A stretch of 64,000 bases of DNA, from positions 70,696-134,695 of the forward strand of contig JTDE01000244.1 in NCBI GenBank assembly GCA_014338405.1. Direction: 5' to 3'. Of the stretch, positions 35,399 to 47,014 are shown in pieces. The notes under the pieces were generated by a model. It searched no databases. It worked only from the letters and a program-made list of their open reading frames with translations, and was not told where the DNA came from. Origin of the DNA: Paragonimus skrjabini miyazakii. Lineage: Eukaryota > Platyhelminthes > Trematoda > Plagiorchiida > Troglotrematidae. The position numbers and the translations under genes were made by a program. Numbering within the stretch: the first letter of the stretch is position 1; each line of letters begins with the position of its first letter.

Positions 35399-35686
35399 TG
35401 TAATGTGCGACTGAAACCGGCAAGCGCGCACTAGTTGAATTTGAATTGGTGACGGAGCGTGTTTGCTGTGTTGTCGGCGCCGTCTTAGTTATCGTCTGTG
35501 TAAGTCGTGTGTATGGCTTACTGGGCCTTTGGCTCATGTTTGTTGTTGCTGTTTCCTTTTTCAGTATTGTTGCTGGAACCCCCTACTTCGGAAGAACGCT
35601 GTTCCCCGGTGTCTCCACATTGCTCCAAAGTCGGTCCGTAAGTGTAACGGACAATCGGATTAGAAACAGCCGGCTTGCATGCTACA
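35399..35686 (+). mobile_element. Solo LTR 1 (288 bp)
   Basis: Starts TGTAATGTG and ends GCTACA, flanked on both sides by the 4-bp target duplication CTAC (35395-35398 and 35687-35690). It aligns end to end with the copies at 53513-53799 (opposite strand) and 57666-57955. No internal retrotransposon sequence adjoins it, so it is a solo LTR left after recombination. TG...CA ends and 4-bp duplications suit a Ty3/Gypsy or Bel-type element. Confidence 0.85.
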
Positions 35687-35730
35687 CTACTACTGCGTTC
35701 GTCACCAACAGCCGTCCCATAATGACTCAC

Positions 35731-35886
35731 TTGCATCCCGCGGATGAAATAACAGATTAAGTTGACAAAATAACTAACGTTCTTGTCAGTCAATAGTTGG
35801 AAGAGTTCGCTTTCAAAATCAGTACATGTATCGAGTACCAACACTACCAGTGTTATGAGAAGGACCACTTTCATATTGAATCTCAT
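35731..35886 (-). CDS. Probable first exon with signal peptide
   Basis: From the ATG at 35886 the minus strand codes 52 residues up to a strong donor, ATGCAA|gtgagt. It starts MRFNMKVVLLITLVVLVLD: a short basic n-region, then a long hydrophobic core, then CTDFESELFQ, as in a secreted or membrane protein. The rest includes two further hydrophobic patches (YFVNLICYFI). The exon is exactly 52 codons (phase 0). Downstream exons would lie to the left; I could not find them. The solo LTR begins only 44 bp into the presumed intron, and the raw frame runs on into it. Family unknown. Confidence 0.45.
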
Positions 35887-36039
35887 TTTACGAAGACAAT
35901 CAACGGTTTGTGAAACTAAGTCTCAAGGTCTCCATTTCTTTTCATTCTTTTTGTACTAAAAGAGTGACCAAGTCCACTCTGCGAACTTTAACCGATCTCC
36001 TCAGATGGGCATGCAACTGAAAACTGGGGAAATTGCATT

Positions 36040-36580
36040 CAACCTGACTCATTTTTAAAGGTGGTGATCGTAAAGAGCCCGTTATTTACAGGCCGATCGC
36101 CTTAATGACGGTCGTCTCAGTGGTGACGCAGAGCTTGATTGACAGTCAATTATGTAAGCCTTTTATTCATTTTACACTGTTGTCTGAGATGCGACGTGGA
36201 TTTTGAGAGGATTCTCATGCATTGTCAACTTCGTTGTTGCTCGGGAGAACTTGGCAGAATCAAATGGGGAAAGTAAACCAGATGAGATATTTTTCTGGAC
36301 TTCCGCAAGGCCTTCGACCAAGTTGACCATTTAATTCTTTGCACAAAACTTCGCATTTATGTTATAGAAAATTATCTACTGTTGGGTCCTTCTGACTTCC
36401 TCCAAGATCGTCAATTCATGGTCAAGCTAAACGGAGTTGATTCAGTTTCGTATTGTGTGTACTGTGTGTTACAAGACGTCAGTTATTTTTCAATTTTTGC
36501 TCGGAATTCTGATTACAATTATGTATTAATGACACCCATTTTTCACGTTTCGCATTGGTTGACAGCGTCAATTTCTTGAT
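36040..36580 (+). pseudogene. LINE reverse transcriptase fragment
   Basis: The plus strand reads FKGGDRKEPVIYRPIAL (about 36056-36105), then LLSEMRRGF, and at about 36295-36340 FLDFRKAFDQVDHLIL, motif A with its catalytic aspartate. Then SDFLQDRQFMVKLNGVDS at 36390-36440. The motif C region is lost or scrambled. The domain order suits a CR1-like LINE. Frame changes between blocks show decay. Confidence 0.7.
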
Positions 36581-36689
36581 GATGAAAGAACCGCACGGTA
36601 TTAGTTCCGTAATCACGTATATGCGCCTGCGGCTCGGTTGAGGTAAGTTTACATTTCTTGGTGTTTGTGGCTCAAATACGAATACAAAG

Positions 36690-36985
36690 GACCAGTCCTA
36701 TAAAAATCTTGACATCGGCGAGTCACAGACTGTTGCCTCAAGGTGACTTCAAAGTGCAAGGTGAATGCGATGCAGCAGCTTGGTTGGAAGCCCTCGGATC
36801 ACACAACATTGGTGCCGTCAATGGAAACGGTAATCACCTACCCCGCTTGTGTCTTACCCATGAGTTGGTTGTCACAAACATCAGATATCCACTGCATGGA
36901 AGCGAAATAACAAGCTATATATATAAAATCCAACTGAGTCTAACACAAGAAAGCAAGGGACAGATTGGCTTCCAAACGAGCTAAA
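36690..36985 (+). pseudogene. RTE-type endonuclease fragment
   Basis: The plus frame reads LLPQGDFKVQGECDAAAWLE, then ALGSHNIGAVNGNGNHLPRL and CLTHELVVTNIRY. This matches the GDFNAR-G-d---W-g-lG-hGiG--N-NG--LL--C---L-itNT block of RTE endonucleases. It follows the RT fragment of another LINE directly, so the two are unrelated pieces that landed side by side. Confidence 0.7.
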
Positions 36986-39827
36986 CTTGATAGCTCAGTC
37001 AGAAGTTGAAGCTAGGATGCAAATTGGTAGTGTTTATATGCCTGCAGACCATCCAAAGATCATATACTTGAACAGGACGATCATGAGCAAGGTTACACGA
37101 AGAGATACCAGTCAAGAGAGACTAACCATAATAACGAAAAGTCAAGTGTACACGAAAACTGGGCTACCAACATCCGTGCTAAACCCAAAGCGTTGAAAGA
37201 AACACAAGTTAGAGAATTTGTTATAGCAATAAAAGCAGTTTACTGAGAACGAACTTTTCCCTGCATCACTCAATCATTTTCACCAATAAAAGTTAATAGT
37301 TAATGGCTTCCTTGATTAGGCGTTTCATTTTCCTTGGTTAAGTGTGGCGCATATGTGTTCTGCTTGCTGACTGACTAAACTCATTCCGATGGCTTGAGCA
37401 TATCGAGTTGTGTGTGGGCTAAGCTTAGTTAGTGTTTTTACAATAACAAACAATTCTCTGACCCTTTTATTGAAAAGTATGTTCAGTCAAGATCACTATG
37501 CTTCAACAATTGATTTACTCGTACGATTGGTAAACGAGAAAACCAATTCTTCTGATTTTTATGTTTTTGGAAACAAATTAAAACGCACTTGCGAGACCCA
37601 CGCGTTAACTACATTTCGTTTTTATTAGGGACCATAAAACCCACAAGTACATCTACAATTTGGACAACCGGTTCGTCAGTAAAGACTATGAAGGAAACGA
37701 ATTTTTGATACTCGTAATTATCTAGATTTACAATCAAGCGCTGAAATAATCTGAATTTTTAATTTGCCTATGAAATCTTTAATGCTACCAAGTTTACTTC
37801 AGCTTGCCGTCCAACCGTTAACACAATCGATCCGACCTCAGATAGTGATTATTCTATGTATGCTCTGTTATACGTAGTTTAGGAAATTTTGAATTCGTAG
37901 GTCAAACGTAATTTGTCTGCTAACTGAATGTGTTAAGATTGTGACTAAAGATGTGGATGATTATACTTGAATTACGACACCATAAGACAGTTACTGATGG
38001 TTTATAGAGTCCGGTTTTATATGCACTGAAAAATAGTAATATGCATAGAAATGCTTGTGACGTAATCTTAACTTAAGCCTGATAGGCAAAATAATGTGTT
38101 GAAATGTACAGCATGGAGAATATAAGATAACCAACCCGTCAATAAAAGTGTTATTGCAATGAAAGGTCCCTCAGGCTTCAAATGAAGGCAGTCAAACTTA
38201 CATCTGCGTGAGTTTATTCCAGCTCATCGAGTAAAGTTTACTGTTATAAAAAGCAGTTTCACATGTTGGTTTGAGCATACTTGCAAAAATGAGATGTGGG
38301 CTTAGCTTAGGATATATATAAACCCACAGACTGCACACTTCGTCGACATTAATAAATCTCATATAGTTGTAGCATCTTGCTACAGTCCAGTGACATTGTA
38401 GGGTTAGTGGCGTGAAGCTTTCGGTAGGATGTGTGATAATAACACCACTTGTAACCACCGAAATTTAATGACTAGATGGCCTTCATTGTTGAAATACATG
38501 ACCGTCAGATCTTTGCGAATGACTCAGAACGATCACAAAAGCTGAGAGCTTGTCAGACACACTTCATGTCCTTCCACTTGCACAACACCGTTCATCAGCT
38601 GACTGAAGTATGGATGAGTAATAGACAAGTTGTCCTTCACAGTAAAATTTCACGGAGCAGCGTTTGTCTGAAAGAAGTGTTGTCATTTACTTTCACAACG
38701 GACTCACTAGTAATTTTATGATGCTTCGGATGGAAGAACACTGCTTTATTCTCTATATTTCAAAATAATGAGGAGTGGAAACGTTAAAATTTTATAAACA
38801 GGGTTCGGATCAAGTAAAATGACTTTATTTTACAGCTTAATGACGCAAATTTGCTTCACAATGACGTAACTCATCTACCGTCAGAGGGAAGCTTAATAGG
38901 CTCAACACAAATCTAATGATTTGTTCTATTAGTCGACTCATCAACGAAGAAAAACACAATTCCTTCACCGATCATGCTCCAAAGAAGCTACAGTTTACTT
39001 TGGTTGAGCATATGGACTCCTGCTTTAATTATAATTCATCAGGTGGATTTGTCATATTGTGAGAAATATTTCGAGAGAAAATGAGGGAGAAAGAGTTATA
39101 CAATGCATTGTGAAGCTTTCAGAAAGTGATACTGCACGATTGACTTCATCTTGTTAATTACGACAAACATAAAAATCATAGCAGCACTAATAAATGAATC
39201 TTTATGTTTCTTGTTTTATGAGTTGCATAGGTGTGTCATTCATTCATTTCGTAATTGTTGTTTAGATTGAAAAAAGGTTAAACTTTCCTATCGGAAAAGT
39301 AGTCACATAAGATAGCCAAATGAAGAAAACCACAATTTTCACGCAGTTTAGTGATGGCAACGTGGAATTGAAATTGCATTCTATTTTCGAACGTTACCAA
39401 GAGATTCTTGCTGTGTTTAGTCGGTATTTAACAATGAACGGATGTATGTTATAACTGTATTTGTCACTTTTTCAACCCGTCAGAGAACCACTGGCAAACT
39501 GTGCAGTTGTATATAAATACATTCATGTCGCGAACATTCTAAGTCCTAGCGATTAGCAATCCAACCGTTTCGGTGTGTTACGGAAGAAGTCTGGCTGATT
39601 TAACATGGCAGGGGATGGTAGTTTACGAATTTTACTTGTATCTGGAGTATGTAATAAGTTCGGAGAAAAAATCGTTCTTTAAATTAGGGGCATAACAACC
39701 CTCACCGTAAATCAATCAGAAACTGCGCGATGAAAATTGTGCACCAAACCCCGAAAATGTGTGGGCTTTCTCGGAAATGTAACTGTTCCAGTGATCTTGA
39801 CAATATTCAACCTAGCAGGTTTAATGA
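36986..39827. other. AT-rich, no gene recognised
   Basis: A possible short exon at 37480-37531 (+) lies between cccttttattgaaaag and gtaaac and reads MFSQDHYASTIDLLVRL. Frames at 36987-37196 (+), 38198-38458 (-) and 38476-38721 (+) are unrecognised. Otherwise nothing. Confidence 0.35.
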
Positions 39828-39965
39828 GATCGGAGATATGCACTACTGACGAGTTGTAACAAGAGCGAAACCCGATTCTAGTATTCCTTTTTGAAAGAGG
39901 TCGAAAAGTCTATCTGAGTGCGAAGACTGCGATCAAATGTGAGTGATATTCAACTTGAAATATTC
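39828..39965 (+). repeat. tRNA-derived retroposon, copy B (3' part)
   Basis: Matches copy A from gatatgcactactgacga to gatattcaactt. The tRNA-like region is absent: the copy is 5'-truncated just after the position of the B box. Confidence 0.65.
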
Positions 39966-40221
39966 AACTTTATTGAGTCATGCTTTATTTATCTGTCGTG
40001 TACGGCTTACGGTAAACATTTCAAAGGGATTTTCGCAACTATAACGTGTAATTCACAAGTTTTACAAACTAGGATTACCCGAAACAGACTACGGCCCAGA
40101 CCACAGAAATAACAAACTTTACGAAAAGAAAACGATGACGCGTCAGGAAAGCCAAATTATACAGCATCAACAACAGAAATTTGATGCAAACGCCTTTGAC
40201 TGTTGAACACCTACAATTAAT

Positions 40222-40433
40222 CATAGCTGTCGCATTCCCATGGAATTTTCAGTTGGTCCATTTCGAAAAGAAGCACTAGACTCGAGTTTCGCTCTCATTA
40301 GAGCTCGTCAGTAGTGCATATCATCTCCACTGCCTAGACTTGAACCACGGCCACGCTTTTCATGAGGCAACCGTGGTCACTACTGCGCCACTGACCCACA
40401 TTAGCAAGGAACGAATTATCATATTGTAGCGAA
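40222..40433 (-). mobile_element. tRNA-derived retroposon, copy C
   Basis: On minus, the A box region reads gtggcgcagtagtg and the B box gtggttcaagtc, the best B box among the copies. About 20 bases of the upstream leader (ttcgttccttgct) are kept before similarity ends at about 40433. Confidence 0.7.
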
Positions 40434-41349
40434 AAGGCATCCAATAAATCACAATCTTTATTGTCCAACACGCTAAATCACGTGCTACGCGCGCGCTCGC
40501 GTTTATGAGTCAGCATTCCAGTCCACAACACCCCCAGGTTTCCATTCACGCGTCGTGTGCACTTCTGCCCGGTTTAGGTGTGTGATCAGCGCTGTCTATC
40601 AAGGGATTTTCCGCCTGCCATTCTTCGTCCATTGGTCCGATTCCGTTGAGCGATGGCTCGTCCCGTCGCTCGCGTTGTTCTCCATCTATCCCCAACGTGA
40701 AGCTGATTCTCAGTGTTACTCTGAAGTGTGCAAAAAGACTACGTCTCAGAGCACAACACGGACTAATTCAACGTAAATACATGCTGACTCAGTTTTATAA
40801 TTTCGAGACAAACGCTCAACTCATAAAACCAACAATAAAACATTGTCCCTTTACAGGGATGGAATAATTCATACTGACGCTGTCGTCGACTTTTCACAGA
40901 CCAATCTGAGACGTAGTCCTGAGGGTAAGTCTACTTATTCAAAAGTGCCACAAGCAGCTATTCTAATACAACCGTTTTCATTGACTATATAAGATGATAC
41001 GATTTGCTGCAAGTGCCACGAATGCTAGCAATGCCAACATCAGTGCGACACACCATGGCGTAAATGTGTCAGCTTTCTTCCGTAAATCTAGGTAAATCAA
41101 AGCATTCCACTGTGGCTCAATCAATTGATCATGGAAGCTAACGTTTACTATACATTCAATATTTATCCAAAACAGTTAACAGTGGAAAATAAATGCGGCT
41201 CATTCCTTGGTGCTGATTAAGTATACAATGAAGTTCAACGTATATATACATTTGATGAATAGTTTATTACTGCATTCAATTAGTTTCATTCAGCCCACAT
41301 TATTTTTCAGGTGCATATCCGCCTGACCTTAAAAGCCATGACTTATTCA
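40434..41349. other. GC-richer, possible LTR or 5' region of a transposon
   Basis: 40480-40720 is distinctly GC-rich (tgctacgcgcgcgctcgcg). No coding motif seen. It lies upstream of the plus-strand Penelope-like fragment and might belong to it, but no repeat partner was found in the window. Confidence 0.3.
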
Positions 41350-41815
41350 CCGTCGTTTGGTTAGTTCTATCGCGAGAACACAAAATGCAGTTGTCCCAGT
41401 GATTCTGTTCAGACTATTCCGGATTCCCACGCCCTATGTGAAACAACCGGTACTCGAGTCAGCCAAATCCAACGTTATTTATGAACATGGATGTAGATGC
41501 GGAGCATCCTACATAGACAGGACTGGGCGCCAGTTGCAAACCCGGGTCATGGGGCAGATCCCGAAGTGGATAAAGAAACCGGTCACGCCAGCACATGACG
41601 TCACAGTCGGGCATAGAAACAGAGAGCCTGCATCATCTACTGCACGTTGTATTCTAATGACACTAGTGTGACCCCACAACGGCATTTCGTGTTATCTACT
41701 CAACATCACATAGGCGAACACTGCGCTGTACTGAAGCTTTTGCAATCCGAAAGTTCAAACCCGTGTTCAGAAGCAACTGTTTGCAGGGTTGTCACTACCT
41801 TGGTGGTGACGATTG
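41350..41815 (+). pseudogene. Penelope-like GIY-YIG endonuclease fragment
   Basis: The plus frame reads NVIYEHGCRCGASYIDRT, then GRQLQTRVMGQIPKWIKKP. This is the GIY-YIG nuclease of Penelope-like elements (NVVYE--C-CG--YIGRT-R-L--R---H-P-WL), with YIG changed to YID. After a frame change it reads TTAFRVIYSTSHRRTLRC and then AIRKFKPVF, the usual C-terminal block (E-l-I---kP). The reverse transcriptase part that should precede it was not recognised. Confidence 0.75.
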
Positions 41816-42069
41816 TGCACTCTGACAGTTGACTTTCTCTGGTATCTTGTTCTTTTTTTCCACTGATCTACAAATGGTCTGTAGTATGCTCTCGTAAAGC
41901 TGCAGCGCAATGTGTCCGGACATAAATCGTGCAATATCAGCCTACTGTCTCCTTTATTAAAATTCTTGACGGGAAAAGAATGTTTCAAGTGACCAGTAAA
42001 TATTATTAATAAAAATATGACAGTGCAATTTTGCGTACCTCCTCTTCAGAACGGAAGATCACGATACTT

Positions 42070-42360
42070 ATCGAATTTTACGACTCAGAGGAGTTGTATA
42101 CTGTGGGTAGTGGTCTGTGACAACTTACGTGATAGACTGGGCTGAACGAATCGGTTGAATTGACCAGGTGATTTAACTCGACCAAATGCGTGGCGACTGT
42201 GAGCAAACGGGATCTTATCAATCCTAGTTTTAGCTGCGGAAGATAATGCTTCGGAATGCGTTTGGATAGTCGCCGTGTTGTGAGACCTATATAACTAGTT
42301 CCACAAGAACAAATGAAACGATAAACGCAAAAGAAGGCTGTATGAAGAGGAAACCTATTT
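42070..42360 (-). pseudogene. Penelope-like GIY-YIG endonuclease fragment, inverted
   Basis: The minus strand reads VYRFICSCGTSYIGLTTRRL and SKRIPKHYLPQ, then THLVELNHLVNSTDSFSPVY. The YIG motif is intact here. It is the same domain as the plus-strand fragment at 41350-41815 but clearly a different copy. Their C-terminal ends face each other across about 250 bp. Confidence 0.75.
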
Positions 42361-45169
42361 TTGTAATGAGATCACCTTCGACTTCCCCAAAATCCTAAAA
42401 TCTCTGCGACGTGAGAGTTGCCTTGCCAGTACCAGTTCACTTTACCTTGTGAATGTAAATTTATTAAAAACCACTAACAGCAAAGTTAGTGTCTCGACGT
42501 AGATGTCGCAGTTTTACTTGTGGCTGTATAATGAATCCGCGCCATCTCAACCACTGTAGGCTACATTAACATGGATAACAATGTTTTAGCTATTACCATT
42601 GGGGACGCCGCTCAGCCAGTATTGCGCTCGTTTGAATTATGAAGGCCGACTGGAATTTCCGTCAACATTCGTCCTCTGTGGTAGCTGCCTTGCCGTTGTG
42701 CTCAAGGTTCTCTCACGTCCTTATTCGTTGCGTTGAATTCCGCTTGTGACCAGTGGGTAAATCAATAAATAAAGTTTGTTTGCAGATTCACCGTCTTCTC
42801 ACTGTGACTTCCGATCCACGTTAATATAAGGCTGGGGAAACCTTGGGCATAGGAACCTTGGAACTAGCACTACGATACTTTCAATTGGCAACCCAACACT
42901 GGTGTCGGTGTAAAGTAGATATGTTTTTGAGCTATGAAGTACGTTTTATTAATTGCGACAATAAGATTTTTGGTTACAATTTCAGCGATGCTATCGCTTC
43001 TGAAGGGCGAGGAAGTATGAACAAACTTTTGTCTACAGATCTTAGTTGTTTAACTTTATATTCACTGGTATATTCTTGTGAATAAGCTCTCTTGGAAAGC
43101 CATTTTCATAGAGTGTATTAAGTGTGAACTTTCTCTTCTCATTCAGTGGTGTCGTTAGAGCATGTGTTCGTAGCCATGTCTGTCAGACATTCAACCAGAT
43201 TCCTCTTTTATTCCAGTGGCACAAACCTACTGAAAGTTGTTTAGTGGTCAGTCTAGGTTGCCTTAGGATAAACCATTAGTTATATCGTGCCTCCCTTGCG
43301 ACGAGACATGAGCAAGTCTAGGAACGTGATACCTGCGGACTATTCATATTCTCGGGTGAAATGAATATTTTTGTAAGCAGAGTTGAAACGCGAAAGTACT
43401 TCACCGAGTCTTTTAAATTCATCCGCCACACCGATGATATTTTCTGCATAATGCCTAGAAAGCGTTAATGATTTTATTTGACCACCCAATGAACTACACT
43501 TCAGCATTGCCCTAAAGATATAAGCCAATAATTGGCATAGTGCTCCTCTGTCTTTTTGGCTGTACAACTTGCTGAATAACTCAAAATAGGCTTTATATTT
43601 TCAACGAACTACTAATGGCTTTTACTTCTTCACTGGTATTCTCACATTGATACCAACGCTTTCAATATACTGTCCGTAAAACTCAATCATTACGATGAGT
43701 TGAATTTTAGTGAGCAATGAGTTGATATCAAGTGAGAATTACCGCTTTCTTGTTATGCTGAGCGACTTCAACGTTCCAACAAATTCGAAGGTATCTCTCG
43801 AATTGTGAATCGCTAGATTTTTAGTGATTGGTTGCAACAATGTGATGAACCATTTTGCTGTTTTGGAACACGGAGAATTGTATACATCAAAAATCGGTCA
43901 TATACGCACATTGTTTTTATATATCCTGGATATCCAGTGAAGTCTACGAATTACATTGCTTACTGGTATAATTTCTCCAGAAATTGCAGAGTTCATCAGA
44001 ACCTTTTAGTTCAAGTAATCTAGCGGTTTTGTTAATGACTTCAATAAATGCTGATTTGTCCTTTTTATTTTGTCTACTAAATAAGTTTCTTTTCAATGAC
44101 GCACTCATGACATTTAGTATCCGGTCCCAATTTTATTGTCTTTCTAGCGTGCGTGACTGTTCAGTTGATCCAACCAACGGGTTGGGACAGATAGGTTGCT
44201 AGCCAGGCAAATTGTCAAGCTTCACTGTTGTGCTGACGTACGACACAATTACGTGTTGATCGCGGCATTTGCACACATGTGACTTGTCTCATGAACCACA
44301 AATGCATTCCAGCACGCCAGGCGAGCTGTTGTTCGTGCCACACAAGTGAGCCGATGTGGAGTGGATTTATAAACATCCTGAAACGCTACAAGACATAACT
44401 GTAGTAATGTGTACTGCAATATCATCGAAACCCACTAAAACACAGACCGATATCAAATTTAGCCATAAATGATCTGGTCACCATAAAATGCGCATCACCT
44501 TGACAGAATAGAGGGTCAGTTTTGAGAGGGATTCTGGAAAATATCTGGACCGGCTCTGACGGTTCGCTCAGCTAAAATGTCCACTAGCAGGAAAGTGCCA
44601 ATGTACTGTTGAATTCCTAAAACGTTTTCAGGCGAGATATATTCCGGCTAACTTTAGTGCTAACGAGATAACCATTCCCAAGAGTTTTAGAATCATTCCT
44701 GAAAATTATTAAAACAATCAGTGTCATTTGGAAAAGCTCATCGGAAGACAGTTCAGTTCATTTAACAGCGTCCGACGTCTAAACATCGAAGGACGTCCCA
44801 TCTGACAGCCTTCTTACTTTCATCATCAACTTGATGACTTTAGCCATTTACCCATCAGTAGTCCAGCAGTTTTATAACATATCCAGTCAACGTATGTCCA
44901 GTTGCAGTCAGTGCACTTCGATGACATTTTTACCGCACGGTTATGAAGTAACCTAGCTACAAAATAAACCGCGAAAAATTCATTTCTACTTTTAACCACA
45001 CAAGTGATTTAGAAATGATGTAGAAACGGAAATTTTGAAATCCTGTGGTATAATATCCCTCATCTTGCATACGAGGTTTGCAGTGGCAGCGGCATGACGA
45101 AATTAGCCACGAAAACATCGTCCATACGTGGACACCTCTGTCAAACATTTTCAACCGTCAGTGTTTACA
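42361..45169. other. No gene recognised; possible LTR-like end near 42.7 kb
   Basis: Around 42660-42830 is a GC-richer stretch with aataaataaag, like the polyadenylation part of an LTR. A frame from 42843 to 43085 (+) and others at 43340-43567 (-) and 43832-44202 (+) are unrecognised. 44200-44350 is GC-richer and repeat-like. Confidence 0.3.
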
Positions 45170-45320
45170 CCTGGGGTAGGTGAAATGTTTTGAAATCCCC
45201 ATTATATTCACTACGTTTTACATGTACGTTTCACCTGAACGCTTGCTCGTCAGCTTCAGATAAGGAATTACGATCAAAACGCCGCGTCTTTCCATTGGGT
45301 TAACCTATGCATTCATACCT
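45170..45320 (-). repeat. Retroelement 3' tail, possibly Penelope-like
   Basis: The minus strand reads RRFDRNSLSEADEQAFR then a stop at about 45230, and goes on AT-rich. The charged, acidic ending resembles the tail of flatworm retroelement proteins, by memory and not by search. The same DNA contains ctgacga ... gaaa, a hammerhead-like core discussed in the findings. Confidence 0.35.
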
Positions 45321-46054
45321 GGAGTATGCAGACTACTTGAACACATTGTTCTGATGTCTGATCCGTTTGATCAGCAAGTATTGCTCTCGACCTTGTCAGA
45401 GCGGTTTGCATGAAACAAGACATACACACCAATCAAGAAGCATTTGAAGTTTTAAGCCACCAGATTCACGGTGACGCCATTTGCGGCTGTGTGTAGTTTA
45501 CTCCTTCGATAAGACATTCAACAAGAGAGTTGAAACAACACACTATATATTTTTACTTAGAAAGTTCATCAGACGTGAAAAGTTTGTAAATAAGCCCTTT
45601 CTCAACGTTTCAGCTTCATGCGGAACATAATGTAAATTGACTCAGGAAAATCCCACCTGCTGTCCACTCTGAGTCCTATTTACACGCATTCATTAGGCCG
45701 CAGCACGCATCGTCACCGTTGTGGTTCGCGACTGTCTTCTTCTCGTATGAGGCTTGCCACACCACAGTCATCATTCGTGCGAACACGCCATTGTTGACAG
45801 TCATACACATTACGACTCGACTCAAGTGCACTGCCACATTCACCGAGCTATACAGTGAGCTCGGCAGTTCACACTATTTACACACTGCGTTAATTTCACC
45901 CTAGACCAACGCAGTAGTGTAAGGAAGGGAACCTTGTGGTCTTAGGTCTCTTGTGTATGTACTCATAGCATCGAAAATACCGCGAACATGACCACACGTC
46001 GATATCTCAAATTACAGGATCAAAGGTTGCCTACCGCCACCCTTCTGGGGGGAA

Positions 46055-46334
46055 GATTGTGTAGTGACCAGCGATTGTGTAGCTTCTCTACGGATCCCGG
46101 CTGTAGCCGTGTTTTCCCGCTTTTTTATTCTGTACGCATGATTCTGTGTACGCCTTCTATAGGAAGCCTGATATGAACTCAGCGTCACTTTCTTCAGTGG
46201 TGCACGCAGCAAATGCTTGCTGTTTTCCCAACGACTCATGTACTATTCCATTCTTCAAGGTTGTTTGACTTATACGGTTTCGAGCGCTGTTTGAAGCACT
46301 CAAAAATTCCAGGAACGTTTCGCTTGGCGCGCTT
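46055..46334. repeat. Two-copy family, copy 2
   Basis: Aligns with 23728-24011 over its whole length. On minus, a frame from 46435 to 46157 covers most of it (FLEFLSASNSARNRIS, then KNGIVHESLGKQQAFAACTT), which looks protein-like, so this copy may preserve part of an unidentified transposon protein. The region 45700-46055 before it is also GC-richer than its surroundings. Confidence 0.55.
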
Positions 46335-46656
46335 TTAAGTGCCGCTGAATAAGCTGTAGCCCACCTCGCGCTTTTCTTTCTTCTCCTGGTTGCTGCCGTT
46401 GATTCCAGACCAGGCTGGAGCTGACTGCTTATCACATTTTAAAACATTGCTGAAAATATGGGGTTTGTTTCCAATCCCCACTGTGTTCTTTAGTTTGATG
46501 CCTGTTAGAACTACGTTTTGATTGTTCTTCAGGAAAGGCATATTAAATTGTTACTGGACGAGGATCTAGCGCATACCCACTTGCCCACTACGAATGAAAA
46601 AATGGACCGGATAGTTCTAAAGACATTGTGAATGTAAGTTAATCTGGTCATTACAG

Positions 46657-47014
46657 ATGTGATTACGTTGCACCGCATTTATTTAGGCAACAGCGATTAC
46701 TGTAAGCACGAATGCTGGAACAAAACACTTTTGCAGTTACAGAATGAGGTTTTAGGGCCGGATTACAACAGCGCTTACAACTGCCAAAGTGAAGCAATTC
46801 AGGCTCAAGTTATGAGCAAGTGTGACTCTGTAGAGTATATCCACCCCGGCTTTGTAGGCAGAACTAATATGGTGAATAAAGAAATTACGTTTAAGCTCCT
46901 GTGTTACTATTCTGTTGTCAACCAAACGGAACGGTTTCCGAGCACTCTGTCCACAAGGCGCCTTGTCACACTGTCAGTACAACTTGATTTACAGATAATA
47001 GAATATAAGGAAAT
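46657..47014 (+). CDS. Possible exon with SUEL-lectin-like domain
   Basis: The exon follows ggtcattacag and ends either at the donor AT|gtaagg or at the TAA at 47016-47018. The frame holds LHRIYLGNSDYCKHEC, then NCQSEAIQAQVMSKCDS, and then VNKEITFKLLCYYSVV. The pattern (strand, YG-x2-D-x-C, about 30 residues, C, a KC, then K-x-hh-hhC) and the length of about 83 residues resemble galactose/rhamnose-binding SUEL lectin domains, found in latrophilins and EVA-1 proteins. That is inference from spacing only; the usual FGDPC block is not evident. It would act outside the cell or on its surface. Confidence 0.35.
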
